A stretch of DNA of 64,000 nucleotides from Triglochin maritima (GCA_963682175.1 OY821787.1:17648501-17712500); one strand, 5' to 3'; positions 42,934 through 54,658 are shown, counted from the stretch's first letter. Numbers and translations are program-made. Notes: generated from the sequence alone by a model not told the origin.

Positions 42934-44665
42934 CTAAGTTGTATATTGAGGAGATTGTCTGACTTCATGGAGTGCCTGCGAGCATTATTTTTTATCGAGA
43001 TCCTAGGTTCAATTCCAGATTTTAAGGGAGTTTGTAGCAAGCTTTGGGGACTCGGTTGAAGTTCAGTACGACATTCCATCCACAGACAGACGGTCAGTGT
43101 AAGAGGACCATCCAGACGTAGAGGATATGGTACAAGCTTGTACTCTGGATTGGGTAGGACATTGGGATGAGCATCTACCATTGATAGAGTTTGCCTACAA
43201 CAACAACTACCATTCGAGCATTGGGATGCCACCGTACGAGGCTCTGTACGGGAGACCGTGTAGATGACCGGTATGCTGGAGTGATGTAGGCGAGAGGCAG
43301 CTAGTTGGTCTTGAGATTGTGCAGATGTATGCGGAGAAGGTTGATGTGATCAGGTAGAGACTAGCGACAACTCAGAGCAGGCCGAAGAGCTACGTCGATA
43401 GGTGTAGGCGAGAATTGAGGTTTGAGGTAGGCGATCACGTCTTCCTAAAGATTTCACCATCTCGAGGAGTGATGAGGTTCAGGAAGAAAGGGAAGCTCAG
43501 TCCGAGGTATGTCGGACCGTTTGAGATTCTCGATCGTGTTTGAGATGTTGCCTACAGGGTTGCGCTGCCGCCACAGTTTTCGGGTCTTCACAACGTCTTC
43601 CATGTTTTGATGCTGAGGAAGTACGTAGTAGATCCTTCTCATGTGATTCATTTGGAGGTTCCAGAGATCCGGCAGGATTTGTCTCTTGAGGAGAGACCGG
43701 TTGAGATTGTCGATCGGATGAAGCATCAGTTGAGGAGCAGGACTATTCCGTTGGTGAAGGTCAGGTGGCAGCACCACAGTGAGCGAGAGGCCACTTGGCA
43801 GATTGAAGAGGATGTTCGGAAGGAATTCCCGGAGCTATTTGGTGAGTTTTGGTTCTAATTTTGAGGACGATATTCTTTTAGGAGGGTGGATTGTGAGATC
43901 CTAATCCTAATTGGGTTTTAATGATTGTTTAGGTGGTGATTAGGAGGAGTTGGGAGTGGACGGCTGAGATTGAGTGGGGATTGGATGGATGGTTGAGATG
44001 AGAAGATGAAAGGTATATAGGTGGAGCTCTCTCTCTCTCTCACGTATCTCTCATTTTTCTCTCTCACGTCACTCTCTCTCCCTCAGCGATTGTTCTCCGT
44101 CGTGGAGGTGTTCTTCGGCAAGGAGAAGTGGGGTTTGGCGAGTGTTGGTTGGTGTAGGTGAGTTCGTTATTTTGCTAAACCCGTTCCACTTGGTTTGGCT
44201 TTCTCTCTCAACCTACATCGTTTTCAGTTGTTGTGGTCGGTGTGGAGATTGACGGAGGTGAACGTGTGGCTGTGAAACAACGAGGAGGTGTGATTGTTGA
44301 TCCAGCGAGCGTTCATCGGTGGATTGTGATTTTGTGGAGAAGTGCTCATGGAAGCACCGTCGAGGTTATTCGAAGGTTTCTTCAAACGTTCACGATATCT
44401 CAAACTTATCGTTGTAGCTCAGTTTTGTTGTGTGAGTATTTTGAAGTCGACGGTAGGCCGCAAGGCTCGTCGCAAGCAAACGTTCAGTAGATTGGTCGAC
44501 CGTTCCTAATGAGAATTTGGGTTTCTACCTCCCACCAGTCGAACGATGCCCATGGGCGGTCGACCGGTTGTGCATTTTAAGCAACCCAGGTTGGTTTCGG
44601 TCGAATGGGGCCACTTTGTTGTTCGCCCGTGTGCACTGTTGTAGGTCGGTTGGGGCGTTGACCAT

Positions 44666-45275
44666 TGATTAACATCATTTCATGCTTACATTTGCATCTT
44701 CTATCCATTATCTTTAACCTAAATAATGCTAAGTGATGAGTTTTATGTTTGAATTTCAGAAATAAAGAGGTTTGAAAAGAAGAAGCAAAAAAAGACCCAA
44801 AAGCAGGAAAAATGACTGAGTTGAAAAACACGAGGACTAAGATGCAAGATCAAAGGACCTAAATGAAAGATCGAAGGACCAATGAGCATACAAAAATACT
44901 CCACACCATCATGGGGAGTATTTTGGCAATTCTATTTGGCATCATTAGTTTAATGTTTAGTGAATAAAACCACTCCCTTTTTGGGGGGGTGGAGATGATA
45001 CTTATATATCCAATTAACAAAGGAAGAATGTTTTATTTTGAAATATGTTGATTAATATGAATGCATGCTTTCTTGTTAGAATAGAACACTTCACTAGATG
45101 GGTTTTGTCACAAGTTTTAAGACACCTCCCATGCTTGTTTAGTTTCTTAAATAACCAACTTGTGTTTATGAATATTAATCAAATAGGTTAGTGATTTAAT
45201 TGATGAGTTTTGCCATGATAAGTAGACACCTCCAATACATGAAAACACTACCTCCACTTGTGCCTATAGGAAGAC
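44666..45275 (+). mobile_element. Athila 5' LTR with internal deletions
   Basis: Aligns with 51200-52276 but lacks about 480 bp (equivalent to 51468-51944), which removes palindrome, USE and TATA. The LTR then jumps at GGAAGACATT directly into pol, so LTR end, primer site, gag and most of protease are gone. This copy has no promoter. Confidence 0.8.
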
Positions 45276-48200
45276 ATTTTTGGGTAGACCTTTTTTGGCG
45301 ACGTCAAACGCCTTAATCAATTGTCGTACTAGACTCGTGAAATTGTCGTTCGGGAATTTCACCGCGACTTTCCATGTGTTCAATATGTCAAGGCAGCTGG
45401 CATCTTTCGAGGACCCCATGGAAGTCAATCTTATCCGGGACATGGAAGAAGAAATAGAAGAAGAGTACCCCCTGATTCATGAAAATCTAAGTGCTTACAT
45501 CATGGACGATTCTGATCATGAAGAGGACGGGGGCGAGTTGAGCAATGATGTGCATGCTATTCAGTACATGCGAGCTCCTCCTATCTTACATCTCGAGCTA
45601 GATATCACGCCTCGCCTTGAGGAACCACCCACAGTTGAGCGTAAAGAACTCCCTAAGGAACTGAAACACATTTTTCTCGGTCCGAACAAGTCATTTCCGG
45701 TGATTATTTCATCGACGTTGACTGGTGATCAGGAAGAACATCTGATTCAAGTCCTAAAGGAGCACAACTCAGCCATTGGGTGGTCCTTGAGGGATATGAA
45801 AGGGCTAAGTCCCAATGTCGTGCAGCACCACATCTTTATGGAGGATGAGGCACGACCACGTCGCGACCCATAGAGGCGTTTAAATCCAGCCATGACAGAA
45901 GTAGTTAAGAAGGAGATCATCAAGTGTTTAGATCATGGCATCATTTTCCCCATTTCAGACCGTACTTGGGTAAGTCATGTCCAGGTTGTGCCCAAGAAGT
46001 CGGGTATCACAGTTGTCCAGAATGACAACAATGAGTTCGTACACAAACGACTTCAAACTGGGTGGCGAGTTTGTATTGACTATAGGAAGTTGAACGTTGT
46101 CACGCGTAAGGACCACTTCCCTCTACCTTTCATCGACCAGCTGTTGGAGAGACTCGCCGGGCACACCTATTACTATTTCCTTGATGGTTATTTGGGGTAC
46201 AATCAAATCCCAGTCGCCCTCGAAGACCAGGAGAAACCACGTTCACTTCTCCTTTTGGGACGTTTGCTTATAGACGGATGCCTTTTGGACTATGCAATGC
46301 ACCGACAACATTCCAACGTTGCATGTTAAGTATCTTTTCCGATATGGTCGAGAACTTCCTTGAGATCTTCATGGATGATTTCTCAGTTCATGGCACCTCC
46401 TTTGATGAGTGCTTTCACCACCTGAGCCTTGTTCTCAAAAGGTGTTCGGAAACGAACTTAGCCCTTAATTGGGAAAAGTGTCATTTCATGGTTACAAAAG
46501 GCATCGTCATGGGTCATGTGGTATCTCGTGATGGTATCTAGGTGGATAGGGCAAAAATTGAGCTTATTTCTAAGCTTCCGCCACCCACCTCGGTAAAAGA
46601 AATCCGTTCATTCCTTGGACACGTCGGTTTTTACTGGCGATTTATTAAGGATTTCAGCAAAATAGCTTGCCCCTTCAAAAGCTTGCTTGCTAAAGGTACC
46701 TCTTTTGAGTTCACACCTGAGTGCATGACTGCGTATGAGTTTCTGAAGCGTGAGTTGACCTCCGCTCCTATTATTAAGGCACCGGTGTGGACTCTACCTT
46801 TCGAGTTGATGTGTGATGCATCTGATTACGCGATAGGAGCGGTTTAGGGTCAGAAAGTCGACAAATTACCTCATGTGATCTACTATGCAAGCCTTACTCT
46901 CAATGACGCCCAGCTCAACTACTCTTTTACTGAGAAAGAGTTCCTCGCGATCATATTTGTGTTCGAAAATTTTCACCAGTACCTCATTGGGTCGCATGTC
47001 ATCATCTACATAGAGCACTCAACTCTCCGCTACCTTTTGTCTAAAAAGGATGTGAAACCCCGTCTCCTGCATTGGATCTTGTTGTTACAAGAGTTCGACC
47101 TTAAAATACGGGACAAGAAGGGATGCGAGCATGTCGTGGCTGATCACCTCTCTCACATCCCAGTTGATCTTTCACTGGCTCCACCGGTGAACGAGTTCTT
47201 CCCTTATGAGAACCTTATGGCAATAGCCTCACCCCCGTGGTTCGCTGACATTGTGAACTATTTAGCAACCGGGGAGGTGCCGGCTCATTGGAGACATAGT
47301 GAGACAGCGAAATTCAAGTCGTTAGTCAAGCACTTCTATTGGGATGATCCCTACTTATTTAAGTACTGTGCCGATCAAATCATAAGGAGGTGCTTTCCTG
47401 ACGATGAGATTCAGAGCGTCTTGTACTTTTTCCATAAGGAGGCACGTGGTGGGCACTTCGATGCCCAGAAAACCGCAGCCAAAGTACTCCAATGCAGTTT
47501 TTACTGGCCAACGTTGTTCCAAGACGCTTTTGCATTTTGCAAAGCAAGCGATAGGTGCCAACATATGGGCCGCATTGGTAAACGTGATATGATTTCACTC
47601 AATCCTATCTTAGTGGTCAACATCTTTGATGTTTGGGGAATTGACTTCATGGGACCTTTCCCCGAGTCTCATGGTCACACTTACATCCTTGTGGCGGTCG
47701 ATTATGTGTCAAAGTGGGTTGAAGCAATCCCCACTCCCACTAACGATCGCAAGGTTGTTATCAAATTTCTTAAAAACACATCTTTGCGAGGTTTGGGACA
47801 CCTCGTTGTATAATAAGTGATCGGGGGACACACTTTGTGAATCGATCCCTTGAGGCAGTGCTGAGGAAATACTCCATCACGCACAAGTTGGCCGCACCTT
47901 ATCATCCTCAAACCTGTGGCCAGGTGGAAATTTGCAACCGTCAACTCAAGCAAATTCTTGAGAAAATGGTTAATGCTTCAAGGAAAGATTGGTCGGTCAA
48001 GCTTAATGATGCATTGTGGGCTTTCCGCACTGCATTTAAAACCGACCTTGGCAAGTCCCCCAACCGGCTGGTTTATGGCAAAGCTTGCCATCTTCCGGTA
48101 GAGCTTGAGCACCGGGCATTATGGGCAATCAAACATCTTAACATGAGTCTTGATGTTTCCGGTGCCAATCGCAAGTTAGACCTCAACGAGTTGGAGGAGT

Positions 48201-48541
48201 TGAGAAATGAAGCATATGAGAATGTCAAAATCTGCAAGTCCCGCACTAAAAATTGTCACAACCGTTTGGTTCGAATCAAAACCTTCGAGGTGGGACAAAA
48301 TGTCTTGTTGTATAATTCTCGCCTCCACTTGTTTCCGGGGAAACTTCGGAGTCGTTGGTCAGGGCCCTTTATTATTTTAACCGTCGCCCCTCATGGGGCG
48401 GTTGAGATTCAAAATCCAAGGAATGGGGATGTGTTCAAAGTTAATGGACAACGCCTAAAACCGTACTTGGAAGGGACCACGACAGAGGTCGGGCAGGAAG
48501 TCGTGTCTTTACACGAACTCCCCATGGATGTGGTCACTTGA
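45276..48541 (+). pseudogene. Athila pol: RT, RNase H, integrase
   Basis: Opens with GRPFLATSNALINCRTRLVK LSFGNF at the end of protease. RT: NEFVHKRLQTGWRVCIDYRK, KDHFPLPFIDQLLERLAGHT, then MPFGLCNAPTTFQRCM and FMDDFSVHG (catalytic MDD intact). RNase [35 protein letters not shown] (Asp to Glu at the TDH site), VVADHLSHI. Integrase: zinc-binding H-H-C-C around [15 protein letters not shown] and [28 protein letters not shown] and GQVEICNRQ (D,D,E readable). Stops TAG 45871, 46539, 46845; frameshifts near 46240 and 47781. The C-terminal 234 codons (47837-48541) are open. Confidence 0.9.
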
Positions 48542-48872
48542 TGTGATCCATCCCTTCATTTGTTTGTACATCTCATTGTTTTGTTGAAAAGAAAAACAAA
48601 ACAAAACAAAATTGAAAAAAATGAAGAAAAGCAAAAAATTGGAAGGCCTTTTTGATATTTTCCCTTTCCTTTGTTAAAAACGCGTGATGCCCTTGCCCTA
48701 CGCATTTCGCGAGCAGAAGAAAATGCGTCTTTCCCTTTGCTTAATCCCACCCGTAAATCACACGAACAGACCGCTAATCAGCATTTTTTCACCGCCATTC
48801 CGCGGTCTGTTGTGCTTTGTTTTCATTAAATCTTCGTCGGGGCGTGTGATTTTGGGTGGTCTATTGGTTTAG
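48542..48872 (+). other. Athila pol-ORF3 spacer with hairpin
   Basis: A-rich stretch (48585-48640) then an inverted repeat ACAGACCGC (48766-48774) / GCGGTCTGT (48802-48810) with a 27-nt loop, related to the palindromes in LTR and leader. Confidence 0.6.
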
Positions 48873-49886
48873 TTGGTGGGGTTTCTGTTTTGCTGCTGGT
48901 GTCGGCGTGCGGTGGTCTCCATCCCTCTCGCGCCGTGTTCGTCTTCGCCATCGTGTGCTCCGCCGATAAAGCTCGCCAAGGTAGGTGCAGGTATGGCCAG
49001 CCACCATTTAATTCCGGAACTCAATTTTGCCTCCCTGATTCGTGAATTCGGAGAACCCTTCTACGATCGAATCGTAGCTAAAGGGTGGTACCATTTGTTG
49101 TATGAAGGCGACGAAACCATGTACGTAGAGCCTCTCGTACATGAGTTCTTCACTAAACTCGAGTGTGACCAGACCGGACCACTTGAGTTTAGTGTAACTC
49201 TCAGAGGGGTGAAGCACACCGTGACACCCCAATTTATCTCCGACGCGACTGGGATCCCCTTAGTCGATGACCTCGTGCCCACCCACGACATTAATTTTTA
49301 CCGATCTATGCTTGAACGCGGGCAACCTATATCATCGCATGGGGGAGTACCTAATGCACACATTTACTCCAATGTTCACATTGTAGCCAGGTGGGTGTGT
49401 AGAAATGGGTTGGGCCAAGAGCGGACCTCCGCATTTTTCACACCTAGTTTGCGAATCGTGTATAGTATGATGGATGGTTCACCTCAATACATTTGTAGAA
49501 CATTGTTCGACGTGTTGGTGAACGCTAAGCTGAAAAAAATACATTGTTTGCCGACTCTGGTTACCAAATTGTGTGGCATGTTGGACATCCCACGATTTGA
49601 GGGCATTCTGAGGCGCCAAGGCACCGACCTGGAGGTAGCGAAGATGACCCCGTCATTTCGGCATTGTCTTCCTGAGGCATGGGTGCCTGACGACATGGAG
49701 GAGGATGTTAGAGCCAGTTTCTCAAGCTCGTCTGTGAGCTCAAGAACACTCTTTAACACTGACATTTCTGAGATGGTGGAAGAGCAGCAAAACGTCATCT
49801 TAGCCAAAAAAAACCGGAAGATCTATAGGAAATTGTCGGCTCTTGAGAGAGGTGCCTCTTCGAGCACCTTTGACCGCCGTCATTAG
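48873..49886 (+). CDS. Athila third ORF (env-like position), intact
   Basis: A 337-codon uninterrupted frame between pol and the 3' LTR. The likelier start is the second Met at 48993 (MASHHLIPELNFASL; 297 aa), since homology-like sequence begins there. It has the pattern of plant retrotransposon ORF3 proteins: E-NFASL-REFGEPFYDRI, GWYHLL, YVEPLVHEFFTKLE, GVKHTVTPQFISDATGIP and ARWVCRN. I see no signal peptide, transmembrane segment or cleavage site, so despite its position it does not look like an envelope protein. The C-terminus is charged and Ser-rich. GCCAAGGTAGGTGCAG just before 48993 contains a possible splice acceptor. Function unknown. Confidence 0.75.
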   Translation: MVGFLFCCWCRRAVVSIPLAPCSSSPSCAPPIKLAKVGAGMASHHLIPELNFASLIREFGEPFYDRIVAKGWYHLLYEGDETMYVEPLVHEFFTKLECDQTGPLEFSVTLRGVKHTVTPQFISDATGIPLVDDLVPTHDINFYRSMLERGQPISSHGGVPNAHIYSNVHIVARWVCRNGLGQERTSAFFTPSLRIVYSMMDGSPQYICRTLFDVLVNAKLKKIHCLPTLVTKLCGMLDIPRFEGILRRQGTDLEVAKMTPSFRHCLPEAWVPDDMEEDVRASFSSSSVSSRTLFNTDISEMVEEQQNVILAKKNRKIYRKLSALERGASSSTFDRRH

Positions 49887-51199
49887 TCTGGTACACCCTA
49901 TCCATGCATTGGCACAATTTTCCATACATTGAGCACAATGCATAGATTAGGTGTGGGGGGTGTTTTCACGTTTGTACATAGTTTGTGTGTCTTTTTGTTT
50001 TTATTTCGTTTTCTTTTGGTTGTACTGCTAGGGTCATGTTAGTGTGTTGCATTTAACATTGATATATTTGCTTGCCATGGTCCTTGGGTGACTTGTCTTC
50101 TTTTGCTTGCCTAGTGCTTTAAAATTTTCACATTTCTTTCAAAATCATCATGTGTTTGCGAAAGAAAATGTTTTGTAGGTTTTACGTGTGTTTAGCATGT
50201 GCAAAACCGTTGAGAGGCAAAGTAAAACGAAAGCTCCCAAAATTGTCTTGAACATGATGCATTAGGATGTCTAGTTTACTGGCTTTAGGTCTTATCAAGT
50301 CGTTCGGATGCACCCCGGTTTTCCCTCGGGGGCGAGTCATCATAGGGTTTCAGTACTCAAATAAATAAAGAAGTCCACCCTGAACCTAGTGAGTCAAATA
50401 ATTCATGTCTGTTAGTGTAAGGAAGTTTGACGTAGTCAAGGGCCCATAATCTCTATTTGTGAAACTTATGTGTAGGGTTTTTGTTCCCATGTAGATAAAT
50501 GAATAAGTGGAGCTCTCTCTTCTCGCACGGCTCCTATCGCTCGGGAAAGTAGGTCTGAGGGGACTTTGTGCCTGGTGCTTTCGAGTCATCTGACTTGGGA
50601 TGCACCGACCAAACTCCCATTACACGGGTGGTAGGGATCACCCTTTGTGAAGATTTGGGGAAAGGGGTACGTGATAGTGTAAGTCCTCATAAGCAATGAT
50701 GCATGAAACCTGACCCTAGGAGAATCAAACACCAACCAATAAAATGCTCCAAAGAAAAAAAACAGATAGAAAAAAAATCAAATAAGAACCTTAATGGACT
50801 TTACACATTGCATCACATTCAGAAGTTAAGGTTGCCCATGTCTTTCACTTAAGTCCTTAACTAACTTTCACGAATGATTCATTAAGGCTAGGTGTGTGGA
50901 CAAACTACTTACATAGAGTCGGCCCGTAGCATTACCGCGTCCAATGATCGACAAAATGAGCCATCGAGTCGTGTAGCTAGGTTGAATAATGCATCTTTGT
51001 TCGGATTTTGTGGGTGTATCCGCTGAAAACCCTCAAGAGACAACACTCCTCCTTCGCGACAATGAGGTTTAACGGCTTGTTGCACGTGCTAAGTGCAATC
51101 ATGATTCCTACAAAAGTGAGTTACAATTTCTTGTTTTTCGTATGCTTTTCTCATTCTTTGTTTTGCTTGGGACTACCAAAAGTTAGGTGTGGAAGTATT
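49887..51199 (+). other. Athila 3' non-coding region
   Basis: Begins after ORF3 with TTGAGCACAATGCATAGA and GTGTGGGGGGTG, typical of Athila, and ends with a weak purine tract (AAAAGTTAGGTGTGGAAG, 51178-51195) before the LTR. Homologous, inverted, to 13935-15115. No gene. Confidence 0.7.
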
Positions 51200-52576
51200 T
51201 CATTGACATCATTTCATGCTTACATTTGCATCTTATATACATTATCTTTCACCTAAACAATGCTATGTGACGAGTTTTATGTTTGAATATCAGAAATAAA
51301 GAGGTTTGAAGAGAAGAAGCATAAAAAGACCCAAAAGTAGGAAAAAAGACTGAGTTGAAAGACTCGAGGACTAAGATGCAAGATCAAAGGACCTGAATGA
51401 AAGATTGAAGGACCAATGAGCATACAAAAATACTCCACACCATCATGGGGAGTATTTTGGCAATTCTATTCAGGTCAGAGCTCCAACAAGTCAAGTAGAT
51501 GCCTCAAAGACAAGCAATACCATCATGGAAAGCCCAGACGAAAGCCCAGGCCGATCCGGATCCTGTAGACCACCAATTGGCGGTCCGGGTTTCTCTGGAT
51601 CCGCTGAGATTTTTGTGGGTTGTGTATTATAGCGTATTTAGTCTATTTATGGTATTTGTTTAGTCCCATACCGGGAGATTGTCCCGGATTACCTTTTTCT
51701 ATGGCTATAAATAGAACTCTTCACCTTCTATTGTAATCACTCCGTGCTTTGTGGCCATTCTCCCTAATTGAAGTGAAAGCCTTCAAGCAAGAAACTCAAG
51801 TGGGGAGATGCTACTAGTATTGTGAGTTAAATCAATAAAGATTTCTTTGTTTTGTGCTTCTTTTATAGTTCTTGCATGTTTAGTTTAATTGTCTTTTATT
51901 AACTCTAGCTTAGTTAATATGTCTTCTTATCTTATTGTAATAGTTAGTTTAATGTTTAGTGAGTAAAACCACTCCCCTTTTGGGGGGGTGGAGATGATAC
52001 TTATATATGCAATTAAGAAAGGTAGAATGTTTTATTTTGAAATATGTTGATTAATAGGAATGCATGCTTGCTTGTTAGAATAGAACACTTCACTAGATGG
52101 GTTATGCCACAAGTTTTAAGACACCTCCCATGTCTGTTTAGTTTCTTAAATAACCAGCTTGTGTTTATGAATGTTAATCAAATCGGTTAGTGATTTAATT
52201 GATGGGTTTTGCCATGATAAGTAGACACCTCCCATACATGAAAACACTACCTCCACTTGTCCCTATAGGAAGACATTCTTACCTCCTTATTGTGTATGTG
52301 TAGTCACTCCACCCCCTAAGGGGTCTCTCTCTTACTGATTCCAGGAAACTTATCAAGTTCTTAGTTCAGTTTTGTAGTTCATCGCTTGTTGTTTGCTTGT
52401 GCATGTGTTACTTCCTAGTTTAGTGTAGGGTAGAGTAGTATAATCAAACTCTCTTCCATTTTTGTTGCAACTTGATTTCGTGCAAACGAGAGGCTGCTCA
52501 CCTCCCTGCGGACGACCCGTATTTGTCATGTCTTCACCGACACCGTGCACTTGCGGTATAATTAAAACATTCAACA
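51200..52576 (+). mobile_element. Complete Athila LTR (1377 bp)
   Basis: TCATTGACATCATTTCATGC ... ACATTCAACA, preceded by the purine tract and followed by the primer site. Has palindrome 51568-51585, USE/TATA promoter 51663-51713, the GGGGGGGTGGAGATGATACT block and the terminal GACGACCCGTATTTGTC block. Confidence 0.9.
51663..51713 (+). promoter_or_regulatory. LTR promoter, degenerate USE plus TATA
   Basis: GTCCCATACCG (51663-51673; three changes from the USE) and TATAAATA (51706-51713), again 32 bp apart. Confidence 0.55.
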
Positions 52577-52582
52577 AGATTT

Positions 52583-52600
52583 TGGCGTCGTTGCCGGGGA
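52583..52600 (+). other. Athila primer binding site
   Basis: TGGCGTCGTTGCCGGGGA, one base from the Asp-tRNA-complementary site known in Athila elements, six bases after the LTR end. Confidence 0.85.
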
Positions 52601-53206
52601 GGTGCCAGTTCAGACTCTGGTTTGGACGATTCGAGTGGATTAAATTTGTGTTTTGTAGTTTTCTTTGTTCCAGGAGACTCTGAGGACCAAGGGAAAGAAC
52701 GAGGAGAAAGTTGAAGCCAAACAAAGCAGCATAGACCGCCTATCAGCGGTCTGGTGAACTCTGTTTCCTTTCTTTTTTCTTTGTCCTGTGGTATTATTGG
52801 CTATAGTGATCTGGGACTCGATTTGGCATGTTTTAACTTATAGTTTATTGCTAGATCAATAATCAATCTCCCTTTTAGCAACTTGGACCTTAAAATCTAA
52901 AGCAAAAGATTAGGCATTATTTCTTGTTTAGGTCATGCATCATGTGCTCGACTTAGGCATGTAGATTGTCTTTTCTTTTAGCTTTACTTTCAGTTGTTGA
53001 GTGCTGGCGTGAGGTACGAATTTCCTTCTTTCATTTATGCATTCCGTATGAACATGCATTAGTTAGTAGGAAGTACATTGCAACAAGTGTGACTTGAGCG
53101 TTTGTTTGGAGAGTTGATTGTTAGATTAGGACTCCAAAACGCTACTAACGAGTGGCTATCCCATATAAGTTAAGGTGGGAGATTTCATCACCTTTTTCTT
53201 CACCCC
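52601..53206 (+). other. Athila 5' leader, truncated second unit
   Basis: Homologous in inverse to 18780-19758. Carries palindrome AGACCGCCTATCAGCGGTCT at 52733-52752. No gag follows. Confidence 0.7.
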
Positions 53207-53691
53207 AAAAACCACACTAATCAAGAGCCTAATTTTAGAATCAAGTAGACATTGGCCCTAAGGATTTCGGGCGCATTAGGAGAGTGATTCGGTCCCGACC
53301 GTCGTGGCCTGATCGGCGTTGCCCACTCTGTCGATAGTAGGAGAGACGAGATCTCCGGATCTTGAATTACTTGCTTGGCTTTGTTGTCCTCGTTGTAAGG
53401 AGGTGAGGCGTGTTGAGGCCGTGTGACCTCGCAGTTAGGCGTCGTCAAGTTGTAAGGACCTATAGCGACCATAGGACTGTTTAAGCGTTGTTTGCTAGTG
53501 TGCTTCTACCTGCACCCACCCACCGTAGCATAAGGGCTTCTTCCCTTCTCTCCTGAGTCACTCTTTCTCTCCTGTGTCCTGCCGTCTTCTCCTCTACGCA
53601 CATTCTTTGTTAAAAAAAAATGTGCGCCCGAAATCCTTAAAGCCAATGTCTATTTGATTTTCAAATTAGGCTCTTGATTAGTGTGGTTTTT
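53207..53691. repeat. Inverted repeat, 68-bp arms, 349-bp loop
   Basis: 53207-53274 and 53624-53691 are reverse complements with about five mismatches (AAAAACCACACTAATCAAGA and its inverse). The left arm is normal Athila leader sequence (parallel to 19070-19140); the right arm is an inverted copy at the very end of the Athila sequence, preceded by TTAAAAAAAAA. Confidence 0.85.
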
Positions 53692-54190
53692 GTGGGCCCT
53701 TTGTCGTTCGACCGTGGGCACTGTTGTAGGTCAGTTGGGGTGTTGACCATCCAAACGGTCGACTGCCTGTTTAACTCGTCCGACCGATGACTTAAGTTGA
53801 ATAGTGGTTGGGTTAGACCGATGGTGGTTCGGTCGCCCGATGTTGTTTGGATGCATGGTGGATTTTACTAGTGGACTTTGGTCGACCGAGAGTGCTCGGG
53901 GATTCGACTTGTTGATGATGTTGAATGATGGTGGATTTTACTGATGGGTTGCGGTCAAACAGGTCCCCTTTGTCGTTCGACCGATTGGTCATTTTGTTCG
54001 TTGTACCTCGGCAGTGACCTTCTAAATGGTCGACCGGTCCCTGACTTTGGCTCGACCGAACGTTTGTTGTTGGCGGGAATTGTTCGACCGATGAAGCGCC
54101 GGTCTAGGCAATTGCCCTATTTTAGTGAGAGTCGGTCGACCAGGACTCTTGGTTCGATCGACCATTTGTGTCTAGTGTTGCACATTGGAG
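53692..54190 (+). repeat. Tekay LTR segment rich in GGTCGACC motifs
   Basis: About 12 loose copies (e.g. CGTTCGACCG 53706, GGTCGACCGAG 53879, GGTCGACCGG 54018, CGGTCGACCAGG 54131). The first ~57 bp duplicates 44607-44665. Confidence 0.65.
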
Positions 54191-54277
54191 GTGCGGATGT
54201 TGTGGTCGTCCGTGTGAGGCGAGTTGTGGTGCTGATGTTCTTCTGGCAAGTGTGCTAGTGAGCACGGGTGTTGCGGT

Positions 54278-54425
54278 GGTTGGGTGAAAAAGCCCTAGAG
54301 CTCCGTAGTGCGTTCAGGTTGGGTGAAAGAGCCCTGGAGCCTGAGCATGGACCGCGTGATAAGGGTTGGGTGAAAGAACCCTGGAGCCCTTAGACGTTTG
54401 GGTTTGGTGAAAGAGCCCTGGAGCC
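54278..54425 (+). repeat. Tandem array in Tekay 3' LTR
   Basis: Four units of the TGAAAAAGCCCTGGAGCC type, at about 54278, 54318, 54364 and 54402; homologous to 35529-35780. Confidence 0.8.
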
Positions 54426-54430
54426 CTGGT

Positions 54431-54572
54431 CGTAATCACATATTTTCTATCTTTATTCGCCATCTGATTTCGGTCATACCAGAGGTTGCTCACCTCCCTG
54501 CGGACGACCCGTACTTGTCCCGTCTTCACCGACGGCTGTGCAATTGCAGTCTAGATTTAAAACGATTAAACA
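54431..54572 (+). mobile_element. Athila LTR 3' end inside Tekay 3' LTR
   Basis: Matches the last 142 bp of the solo Athila LTR at 35938-37610 (TTATTCGCCATCTGATTTCG, GACGACCCGTACTTG, GATTAAACA), followed by the same Tekay sequence GATGAGAGGAGCG. The rest is deleted; CGT at the junction may be microhomology. Confidence 0.85.
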
Positions 54573-54655
54573 GTGCCCGATGAGAGGAGCGCCGCTACCA
54601 GATCTTGCTTGTATTATTGTATAACCTTTTGATGTAATCACACTTTTGAAATACT

Positions 54656-54658
<3 letters not shown>

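Larger units (their letters stand above)
40834..43858 (+). pseudogene. Tekay integrase and chromodomain-like end, split by solo LTR
   Basis: 40890-41369: integrase N-terminus (DSDFSIRVDGG, a degenerate zinc-binding region with FVDRCLICQ, WKWEHVTMDL, YRLTKSVHFVAIRTTFP then LEGLAK). A solo Athila LTR interrupts at LAK|L. 42939-43600 resumes LYIEEIV-LHGVPASII, DPRF, FHPQTDGQ and later PSRGVMRFRKKGKLSPRYVGP in shifting frames. 43607-43858 is open and ends with YVVDPSHVIHLEVPEI, RPVEIVDRMKHQLRSRTIPL and VKVRWQHHSEREATWQIE followed by EFPELF, a chromodomain of the Tekay/Del kind. Several stops (42963, 43130-43270) disable it. Confidence 0.85.
44666..53695 (+). mobile_element. Athila element array: LTR-pol-ORF3-LTR-leader
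   Basis: Starts TGATTAACATCATTTCATGC at 44666, preceded by ACCAT. Order: deleted 5' LTR (44666-45275), pol, third ORF, 3' non-coding, complete LTR (51200-52576), then primer site and 5' leader of a second internal region ending at about 53695. gag and protease are deleted from the first unit. A shared central LTR with leader sequence after it suggests unequal recombination between elements. Confidence 0.85.

Noticed and set aside
48873..48992. Signal peptide at the start of the Athila third ORF
   Set aside because: The Cys-rich hydrophobic stretch lies before the likelier start at 48993 and is preceded by no conserved context.
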